From assembly GCA_001969505.1 (NCBI GenBank), contig LSSK01000461.1:1-24472 (forward strand): a stretch of 24,472 bases of DNA. Reading direction: 5' to 3'. This DNA comes from Zancudomyces culisetae (Eukaryota > Kickxellomycota > Harpellomycetes > Harpellales > Legeriomycetaceae). Under the pieces are notes generated by a model. That model worked only from the letters and a program-made list of their open reading frames with translations, was not told the DNA's origin and made no database searches. This document shows, in pieces, positions 9,095-16,343 of this stretch (within the stretch, counting starts at the first letter, position 1; each line of letters begins with the position of its first letter). The translations under genes were made by a program, and so were the position numbers.

Positions 9095-12000
9095 AGGGAA
9101 CTATAAGTAGTGTCAATGTGCTTGAATGTAATCTGGATCTGGTAAAAAAAAGATTTAATAACAAAAAACCAAGAGGCTTCCAGCCTCTAGAAAACAGTGT
9201 ACTTCTCCCAGAAAACATAGGCATTTCGGCTCAAAATAAAATCAAAAAACACAAGTACATCAGAAAAATCAAACCAAACGAGCTGGAATCGTTTTTGTTT
9301 GAAAATAGTGCAAAGGATGTGTACATAAACATTAATTCTAAAGGCACTAGTGCTATCAAGAGAATTGCCGATGGTGAGACAAAACCAGGTGGCTTTAACA
9401 AAGAAAAAGTAATTTCAAACCGTCACTCTGAAAAAAGGCTGTTAGCATCTGCATATTTAAACCCAGAAAAGAGGTACAATTCATCCCGAAGAATGCGTAG
9501 TGCCCCATGTACCAATAACCAATCTATGCATATATACACGAGCATGAATTTACATCCACATCCACATCCACATCCACACCCACACCCACATCCACATCCA
9601 CATGTGTCAAATAATGGACGGTCCAGTACATCTATGAGGCGAACCAAAAAAAGAGGATATCGAAGAAGACTAAGTAGCAGAGAAAAGAAAGCTGATTGGG
9701 AGAATATTCTGGAGAAAAAAGACATTAGTAACCAAGGTGGGTATACTAATTTGCTTGGGCTAAACGATGGGTTTTTGAATAATAAGGATGGTGAAGATGC
9801 AGAAAAGTTTAATTTGAAAATTGGTTTCGAGAACATCCAACACAGAGATGATTTTTTTTCAAAACAAATCAAAGATGCAACGTCAAAAAGTGGTCAAGAA
9901 ACGGTATATACATACGAACAACTGGGAGAAAATAGTACAAATGACAAACACCATGTTAAGAAAGAAGAGTATAGAGTTAACACAAAAGATGGTTCTAAAA
10001 ATTTGACACCAAAAAAAAAAGTGAATAATAAAATATGTATTTCGAAAAGGAAAAGTTCACTATTAGGTTCATTAAAAAGCAAAAAAAATAGTTTCCTTGA
10101 CTCCACACCTAAGAGCAACAATAGTATCAATTTTGAAAACCATATCGCTAATGCTGAGATAGCTCAATCAGTAAAAGTTTTATCACCGAATGCAGACAAG
10201 GCGAGCCTGGCAAGTTCTACAGGAAGTGTAAAAGACTCGAATCAAAAACAACTTGAACATGACTTCATTACACTGAAAAAAACTACCAAAGATGGCGAAA
10301 GAGTCTGTCCAAGTAAAAAAAATAACAGTTCAGACAATACATACAATCTACAGTGTGGCGAACGCACTAATAGAAAAGAAAGTAAACCTGTTGTTATACA
10401 AACCTCTGCAAAAAATGACATACAGCCTCTTGTTGAAAGTGTTGTAGAAAATGCTATACACAATACTGTACAAGAGACTAGCGTGGGAAATAGGATATTG
10501 TATAATGAGGATTTATTTCGATATGAGGATTTTCCACCACACAGAGATCCACTCAACATCGAGTATAAAGAATACAAAGCTTCCGGTGTACACACAACCG
10601 AGTTTACTGATGCAAACCCAGTGACTGAACCAAAATCTACTGATAAGCTGCTAAAACTAAAAGACGGAGTAATAAATATGGATACTAAAAGAACCAGTAG
10701 AAGGCATCCAGAACAGATAAGGGTAGTGAAGAATGACATTAGTATAAAAAAACCAAGCACAAGATTAACTAGCGGGACTAACAAAACCACTATGGAAAAG
10801 CGAGAGTTGATATCAGACTCAAAGGTTTTCCTAGATAATCAAGGCAAAAGCCAGCCTATACAAAGTACCAGAAATGCAAACAACGAGTATTCAGGATATG
10901 CTGAAAATAAACAAATTTCAGGGTGCAGTGAAGAGTTTCAAACGATGCCAGATACTTTGGAATTGAGTTCGGGTTCAGATTTGAGTTTGATTTTAAAAAC
11001 AGGGTTTAAGGCAAAGAAAAACTCAAAGAGCAACAAAGAGACCAATATCAAAAGGGAATTTGAGTACACTAATAATATCAATAGTTCTTGTGCAAAAACA
11101 TTTGTTTTCAATACCCCATTGGACGAGTATAAAATCATTAAGAATCTGGGAAAAGGAAGTTATGGAAGAGTGATTTTGATGCGAAATACACTAACACAAC
11201 AAGTGTTTGCGGTTAAAGTTGTTCAAAGATATGCCATAAATAAGGATGGTAATGATAAAAAAAAACATAAAGTTATTGACAAGAGAATACTCAGAGAGGC
11301 AAATCTGAGCGCAGTTATGGGGAAAATTACACCACATATTGTACCGTTGTATGATTTTAAAATGACAAAAACACACTTTTACTTATTCTACGAGCACATA
11401 AACGGCCCAACACTAGCTGAGCGTGTTGGTGAAAATGGAATTGATGAAAAAGAGGCAAAACAAATTTTAAGACCATTAGTTGAAACAATAGCATTGTGTC
11501 ATAAGAATTTCATTGTACACAGAGACATTAAACTGGAAAACATATTGATCGATTACTCTGAAGCACAAAAGCTTGATGATGTTAGACTAAAAAGAACGGA
11601 ATATAAACACAAACGAGAAACCCCAAAGTCACAAAATTTACAAAACAATTCAAGATATAGCTATGAAGGTCATGGAGGCAAATACAGTCCAATAGGATGC
11701 GTCAAACTGATAGATTTTGGGTTGGCAAACTTCTACAAACTTAATGGACCTTTAGATACGTTTTGTGGCAGTATGCCCTATACTGCACCTGAGATTTTAA
11801 AAGGTGAGCCATATAGTGGACCTGAAATAGATATATGGTCATTAGGTGTGCTTTTATATGTTATGCTAACAGGAAAGTTTCCTTTTTCGGACCCTACACA
11901 GCCAAAAAACTTTAAGAAAATTGAGAAAGGTGAGTTTAAGATTTACCCAAATATGAGCCAGGATGTAGTTGATCTACTTCAAAATATGATTCAGCCAAAC

Positions 12001-14163
12001 AAGACAAGAAGATACAATTCCAAACAAATTCTTAACCACAGGTGGTTTAGGGAAGAATCGCTTGAAATATACCAGATTGAAAATGCGCCTTACTCCCAAA
12101 TCGATTCACCCTTAAAGAATGCTAGATGCGTTTCTGATGTCTACAAGGAGATTTCTAGCAACGAAGAGGAAATGATGGGGCTTTGTTGTAAATACTGTTC
12201 TTTTAAAAATATTAAAAAAACGGGTATGGCCGAGGAATGTAACAGTATGGAAATAAAAGAACCCTTGAACGCTAACGTTGTAAAAGCAGTATCAGATTGC
12301 TTGGGTATCTCAATTGAGCTAATTGTTTTGACCTTGAGCAGTATCTTGTCCAGATCTAGTGCAGGTATATCTAAAGGTTCAAAATCTCTTACAAGACATG
12401 CAAGCGTAAAACACACTTTCAATGGCGATAGCAGTGTGTTGGATTTGCGAGCATTTGTGATTCTGAAATTTTATAATCTACTACTTTCTCAGCTGTACAG
12501 AACCAAGAATGGAGTACTATGGCTGGAAGAACTGCCATTGTTATCGTGTACTGACCCCTCTAACACGCAGAATTTGAAAAAAAGTAATCTAAAAGTACAC
12601 ACAAAAAAAGAAAAAGGAGTTATGGTGCAAGAGTCCACCTTTACTGGTAGCTTTGGCGAAAAGTCAAAGATACTGTTTGATTTAAATGGAAATCCAGAAG
12701 TTAAAAGCAGGTACTTTTTGAAACTTGGGATTTTTAACAAGCTTTTTTCAACGCTTCCAACATTGTATTACAACATGAGCCTAAAACTCAAAAGCACCAA
12801 CAATATTGAAGGTGGATTTCACAGTGAAAAGCCTTTTTATAGCGATACTTTTTATAACACAAAATACAAACAGTATAACGATACAGCTTTCAAAAAAGCT
12901 CATATCGTGGACTCTGCCATTTATGATTCACAAAATAAACTTTCTTCAAAAAAAAGTCAACTATTATTGTACAAGCCGAATCATCAACAATTGAGAAAAA
13001 TTGAGAATACAGATCGTATAGTCAACAGGATCGATATTTACCAAGCGGCAAAAAACAGGAAACGTAAACAAACACCAGCTGAATTGATACAATCCATCTT
13101 GGCAAAGGTAAAAAACATATTAGAAGAAAACGATCTTTCATGCATCTACGTAAGCGAATCCAGCATTAGGGAATGTAATATAAAAGATGAATGTCTTCCA
13201 AATGTGCTCCTAGGAAAAATAAGTAACCATGGGGAACCTCTCGGCAACTTTGGAGATTACTGCGGGAGTCAGTTTCCGGAGCTCGTATACGTAAACTTTA
13301 AAGAGTATCTAAATACATCACAATCAGTACACATAGCAGCCGTTGAAAAAGACACGCTGAAGGGTAAAAGCACAAAACCATTCGACCATTTCTCACTCAT
13401 ACCAAGCAATAACACCTTTTCTCGAAAGAAATGTGTCGAAAACGAGAATGTAACGGAATCCGGCAGTATAGATGAGCTCTTAAAGGAAAAGTTTGAAAAA
13501 AAGGTATACTGCTGCTACTGCTCACCTGAAGAAAGTGATAGTATGGACTCTATTGATATTCAGATAGGAAAAAAAATATTGCCATATGGGTTTACCTGGG
13601 CTAGTAGATACGTCAGAGGAAAGAAAAGGAGAGTTATGATAAAAAAGTCGACCGAGCTCAGAAGAAGCAGTTTTTCACAAAGAAAAGCAAACATAAGTAC
13701 TGAAGCCGTCATGAGCCTCAAGCAAAAAAACTCTGCATACTTTGCTCAAAATAAGAACATCGTTGAAAAACTCTTTTCCAGTAAAAATAAAGAAAGCAAC
13801 GAAGAGTCTCACGGTCAAAAGAGAAGTAGAGATGTTGGAACAAGCGATTTACACACCCAAAAACAGGTGTATTACAATAATAATAACGAGAGAATAACAA
13901 AGGTCATCAACCCTGTTAATTACCCGACAAGTTGTTTATTGGCTCAATACGGTACAGGCCCCTCCGAGTTGGATGAGATAGATGTGATGGATCATCATTC
14001 AATTTTGATAAAGGTGGAACTTGTACAGTTAAAACAGAAAAAAGTGCTGATTAGAAATAGTAACAAATATGCAATAACAATCACAAGATTAAAGGGTTGT
14101 ACCAACAAATTTGAAAAGCTGCTTTTCCATATCAAGGAGCTTATCCAAGATACTGAATTTTGA
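9088..14163 (+). CDS. Large Ser/Thr protein kinase, KIN1/PAR-1 (MARK)-like, 1691 aa
   Basis: Single-exon gene; a TAG codon precedes the ATG in frame. The kinase domain spans about residues 681-985. It has the glycine loop GKGSYGRV (688-695), catalytic Lys710, helix-C Glu737, HRDIKLEN (811-818, Asp813), DFG (876-878), activation loop LDTFCGSMPYTAPE (889-902) with Thr891 as the probable LKB1-type site, and GPEIDIWSLG. The DKRILREANL block around helix C and the LDTFCGS loop favour Kin1/Kin2 of the AMPK-related group, which acts in polarity and exocytosis at the cell cortex. The last about 55 residues (VELVQLKQKK...ITITRLKG...FEKLLFHIKELI) fit a KA1 membrane-binding domain, again as in Kin1. Odd points: a 680-residue Lys/Asn/Ser-rich N-terminal extension with an HP repeat (Kin1 has a much shorter one), an insertion of about 45 residues between catalytic loop and DFG, and two Cys clusters (1033-1037, 1475-1478). 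All catalytic residues are present. Orthology to KIN1 itself is not proven. Confidence 0.88.
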   Translation: MLKGTISSVNVLECNLDLVKKRFNNKKPRGFQPLENSVLLPENIGISAQNKIKKHKYIRKIKPNELESFLFENSAKDVYININSKGTSAIKRIADGETKPGGFNKEKVISNRHSEKRLLASAYLNPEKRYNSSRRMRSAPCTNNQSMHIYTSMNLHPHPHPHPHPHPHPHPHVSNNGRSSTSMRRTKKRGYRRRLSSREKKADWENILEKKDISNQGGYTNLLGLNDGFLNNKDGEDAEKFNLKIGFENIQHRDDFFSKQIKDATSKSGQETVYTYEQLGENSTNDKHHVKKEEYRVNTKDGSKNLTPKKKVNNKICISKRKSSLLGSLKSKKNSFLDSTPKSNNSINFENHIANAEIAQSVKVLSPNADKASLASSTGSVKDSNQKQLEHDFITLKKTTKDGERVCPSKKNNSSDNTYNLQCGERTNRKESKPVVIQTSAKNDIQPLVESVVENAIHNTVQETSVGNRILYNEDLFRYEDFPPHRDPLNIEYKEYKASGVHTTEFTDANPVTEPKSTDKLLKLKDGVINMDTKRTSRRHPEQIRVVKNDISIKKPSTRLTSGTNKTTMEKRELISDSKVFLDNQGKSQPIQSTRNANNEYSGYAENKQISGCSEEFQTMPDTLELSSGSDLSLILKTGFKAKKNSKSNKETNIKREFEYTNNINSSCAKTFVFNTPLDEYKIIKNLGKGSYGRVILMRNTLTQQVFAVKVVQRYAINKDGNDKKKHKVIDKRILREANLSAVMGKITPHIVPLYDFKMTKTHFYLFYEHINGPTLAERVGENGIDEKEAKQILRPLVETIALCHKNFIVHRDIKLENILIDYSEAQKLDDVRLKRTEYKHKRETPKSQNLQNNSRYSYEGHGGKYSPIGCVKLIDFGLANFYKLNGPLDTFCGSMPYTAPEILKGEPYSGPEIDIWSLGVLLYVMLTGKFPFSDPTQPKNFKKIEKGEFKIYPNMSQDVVDLLQNMIQPNKTRRYNSKQILNHRWFREESLEIYQIENAPYSQIDSPLKNARCVSDVYKEISSNEEEMMGLCCKYCSFKNIKKTGMAEECNSMEIKEPLNANVVKAVSDCLGISIELIVLTLSSILSRSSAGISKGSKSLTRHASVKHTFNGDSSVLDLRAFVILKFYNLLLSQLYRTKNGVLWLEELPLLSCTDPSNTQNLKKSNLKVHTKKEKGVMVQESTFTGSFGEKSKILFDLNGNPEVKSRYFLKLGIFNKLFSTLPTLYYNMSLKLKSTNNIEGGFHSEKPFYSDTFYNTKYKQYNDTAFKKAHIVDSAIYDSQNKLSSKKSQLLLYKPNHQQLRKIENTDRIVNRIDIYQAAKNRKRKQTPAELIQSILAKVKNILEENDLSCIYVSESSIRECNIKDECLPNVLLGKISNHGEPLGNFGDYCGSQFPELVYVNFKEYLNTSQSVHIAAVEKDTLKGKSTKPFDHFSLIPSNNTFSRKKCVENENVTESGSIDELLKEKFEKKVYCCYCSPEESDSMDSIDIQIGKKILPYGFTWASRYVRGKKRRVMIKKSTELRRSSFSQRKANISTEAVMSLKQKNSAYFAQNKNIVEKLFSSKNKESNEESHGQKRSRDVGTSDLHTQKQVYYNNNNERITKVINPVNYPTSCLLAQYGTGPSELDEIDVMDHHSILIKVELVQLKQKKVLIRNSNKYAITITRLKGCTNKFEKLLFHIKELIQDTEF
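9553..9603 (+). repeat. CCACAT/CCACAC hexanucleotide repeat encoding (His-Pro)8-His
   Basis: Seventeen alternating His and Pro codons, residues 156-172 of the kinase. Two of the repeats use CAC instead of CAT, so the tract is slightly interrupted. The number of hexamers is likely to vary between strains by replication slippage without changing frame. A basic stretch (about residues 184-202, RRTKKRGYRRR) follows. Confidence 0.9.
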
Positions 14164-14522
14164 ATGATTTTTTTTGTTTATATTTTACCTTCTTTACTCA
14201 GCCTTTGCTTTTTTTCTTTTATATATCGATGGAAAATGCTCTATTTAAAGCTGTACCGACGCACGAATCGCCTCTTTTAAGTAGTATTATCCGATTGCTT
14301 TTTATATATTTGCTTTGCTCTCAGAATAAAATTTGTAAACCAAAGTATTTTGTGTGCATTATGCGTTATAAACTCCAAAAAGGTCCACAAGCCTAATAGG
14401 CATATCGATATAATAAAACACGCATGTATTCATGTACATATATTACTCTGAGCAAAAAAAAATATTCGAGTTTTAAGAAATCGACATTAATACTTCGATT
14501 CCTTGGAAGGGTGTCAAAAAGA

Positions 14523-14714
14523 ATGGTTACTCTCTCCACTAAGAAGAGAGAAACCGAAGTACCGTCTTTGGTTGAGCTGGTAACGGCACAATTTTTGGAC
14601 GGAATATGTCGAACGAGGATGCAAATCTTAGACCAACTTAAAGTAGAAACAACCTCCTTGAACCAACGCCCGGTGGGTATGGAGTCCCTAGAGCGACGGA
14701 GGGGAATCGGTTAA
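14523..14714 (+). CDS. Doubtful 63-codon ORF in a GC-rich island
   Basis: From ATG 14523 the product contains STKKRETEVPSLVELVTAQF and ends MESLERRRGIG; the same frame is open back to 14424. It has no recognised family. The segment is about 45-50 % GC in an AT-rich region. It is followed by AATAAA (14764-14769) and an A10 run (14780-14789), resembling a 3' UTR and poly(A) tail, so it may be the end of a retroposed element rather than a resident gene. A hairpin (CTCTCT/AGAGAG) lies near its start. Confidence 0.25.
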   Translation: MVTLSTKKRETEVPSLVELVTAQFLDGICRTRMQILDQLKVETTSLNQRPVGMESLERRRGIG

Positions 14715-14833
14715 GTAGATATTATGTAGGATTATTTTTTGTAGTTTTATGTGATATTTACTTAATAAATTCATCTAACAAAAAAAAAATTCATGCTTTG
14801 GCGTACCACACCCAGCTTGCGTAATTAGTCTTT

Positions 14834-14973
14834 GCAGCTAGAGCACCTTTCGAGCTGCTGGGTTTGTGCCCCAGATATACCATTTTTCACTGAGTTCTGT
14901 GTGCCTTGCAATCGTAGCGTTTATTGGCTTTCTCATGGTTTCGATTGCCAACTTAACCTGAATTTTAATTCAG
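14834..14973. ncRNA. Candidate structured non-coding RNA segment (four adjacent inverted repeats)
   Basis: Four inverted repeats in 140 nt: GCAGCT 14834-14839 with AGCTGC 14853-14858; CTGGG 14858-14862 with CCCAG 14870-14874 (7-nt loop); GCAATCG 14908-14914 with CGATTGC 14942-14948; CTGAATT 14958-14964 with AATTCAG 14967-14973. The first two share one base and so compete at that position. GC content is higher than the flanks. No C/D boxes and no clear H/ACA hinge plus ACA tail were found, and no snRNA, SRP or RNase P signature was recognised. The strand is unknown; on the minus strand the segment is followed by a T10 run (14789-14780) that could act as a Pol III terminator. Confidence 0.35.
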
Positions 14974-15205
14974 CCACTTTTCTACTTTGTGGTTTAAAAT
15001 ATTTTGATGTGTCAACCAAATCAGTCAAATAAATGAACTTGATCGATCAATTTAAGGCTAAATTCCCCCTCACAAAATAGAAAAAACATTTGAGCAATTA
15101 AAGGTTGAATAACTTTATAATGACGACCAGGCTTTATTTACAATGTTTGAAAACTAAAAGCAAAGACCAAAACAACTTTAAAATAAAGAATATGATTTGT
15201 ATACA

Positions 15206-15341
15206 CTAATGCTCGACGCCTCCATAAAAAAGACAACCAGTGTATATATTTTTTTCAATAGGTTCGTTTTGTAAATGGCTACGCAATCGCTGCCTTTGAT
15301 CCAGCGCTCGTGGAGGATCGCTAGAACTTTTTATGTGTAAG
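15206..15341. other. GC-rich exon-like segment of uncertain strand
   Basis: On the plus strand, ATG at 15276 opens MATQSLPLIQRSWRIARTFY, followed by a good donor (GTAAGT, 15335-15340); an acceptor at 15472 would join it in frame to an ORF ending at 15622 (about 70 aa). On the minus strand, an acceptor-like TTCTAG at 15321-15326 precedes an open frame ending at TAG 15206 that contains ALDQRQRLRSHLQNEPIEKN. Nested inverted repeats (GATCC/GGATC, CGCTG/CAGCG) are also present. Neither peptide is recognisable. It could be a small spliced gene on either strand or part of a structured RNA. Confidence 0.25.
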
Positions 15342-15636
15342 TTGACACAGCTATTTTTTATCAGCACCTCTCTAACATTCTGTTACTCGCGCCCCTTGTA
15401 AATGTAGTATATCGACAAAGGTTTACTTTCTGGGATTTGGTTTTTCTTTTATATATAAGAAATGTCACAAACAGCTTAGTAAATAAACAGATGATTGGTA
15501 TCAAGCAATCTATGGGTTATTATTGTGTATTTCAATTTGTGAAAGATCTTTCAGCAGAGTTGAGGGTTACATATCCTATCATTCCAGCTTCTTGTTTTTA
15601 TTTTTTTACAAAAAAAAAATAAGTTATGAATTACAA

Positions 15637-15713
15637 CCATAGAGTCAACAGCAATTCTTGTATAGGAAGTATTAGGAGTTGACGGCTTCAACTATTTTGA
15701 ATGAACTCTATGG
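15637..15713. repeat. Inverted repeat CCATAGAGT / ACTCTATGG
   Basis: Perfect 9-bp arms (15637-15645 and 15705-15713) enclose 59 nt, inside which GTCAAC and GTTGAC can also pair. This gives a two-tier hairpin of 77 nt in an otherwise unstructured AT-rich spacer. It could be a folded RNA or the remains of a small transposable element; no target-site duplication was seen. Confidence 0.5.
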
Positions 15714-16225
15714 CTTTTGTTTTTTATTTGTGTGCAGTTTAGAGCTTTCGAATATTTCCGCCCTATTAAAAAGTAACAAAATCACCAGTAAACAAAAGGA
15801 GGGAGGAGGGAAATAATATTGGAACAGTGCTACTAGATTGTTTGACTTGACTCTTTTTTTTTGGTATTTTTGGTTAACATAATAAATTATGAAGAAATTT
15901 ATGGTAGCTTGAAAAACATATTTCTAGTAAACACCAGGAAATCTCTATCACGGTCCATCATAATCAAGGTCAACTATAGACCATATAAATATAAAACACG
16001 TAATATCAACACTATAATATAGTTGCTACAAACCCCTGCTAATACAGTACAAGAGTCCTTTTAATACTTTAAAACGCGGTATACGAGGCAAAAAAAATCT
16101 CGTTAACACCAAAATATATGATAAAGTATTTTTATAATATCATTAAGCTAATAAATGTACATACTTGATAACAAAGCAATTATAATATCTGACCAAGTCA
16201 ACACAGAACTCTTAATAATATTGGT

Positions 16226-16264
16226 ATGCTTATGGATTTAGTTTCGAGTAGAAATATCGATTAA
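16226..16264 (+). other. Short upstream ORF of the transporter gene
   Basis: ATG at 16226 encodes 12 residues (MLMDLVSSRNID) and stops at TAA 16262-16264, 79 nt before the transporter ATG. Non-overlapping uORFs of this kind can tune translation, but the transcription start is unknown. Confidence 0.3.
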
Positions 16265-16343
16265 TACGAAGCCAAACACATATCAGTTGATACACCTTGA
16301 GTTTGTTGATCTGATATACAAAAAAAACCGATAATAAGAAGAT

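Larger units (their letters stand above)
14164..16343. other. Spacer between kinase and MFS transporter genes with GC-rich islands
   Basis: 2.2 kb without a confidently assigned gene. The right part (15780-16343) is plain AT-rich sequence and should contain the transporter promoter. The left part has islands of clearly higher GC than the surroundings: 14511-14720, 14800-14975 and 15276-15334. Each is described separately. All three frames of these islands are open over short stretches on one or both strands, as expected from GC content alone, so coding cannot be decided by eye. Confidence 0.5.

Noticed and set aside
9423-9872. 149-codon minus-strand ORF with a Cys-Gly repeat
   Set aside because: Complement of the His-Pro repeat inside the kinase ORF.
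10242-10790. 182-codon minus-strand ORF inside the kinase
   Set aside because: Antisense to a continuous 1691-codon frame whose catalytic motifs are intact; hydrophobic composition reflects complement of Lys/Asn/Ser codons.
14834-14874. tRNA gene suggested by a T-arm-like CTGGG/CCCAG hairpin
   Set aside because: No acceptor stem pairing, no anticodon arm, and the T loop TTTGTGC departs from TTCRANY.
14794-14985. Minus-strand exon, because one frame reads IARHTELSEKWYIWGTNPAA
   Set aside because: Several frames are open here for compositional reasons; no family was recognised and no consistent splice partner was found, so the RNA-structure reading is preferred.
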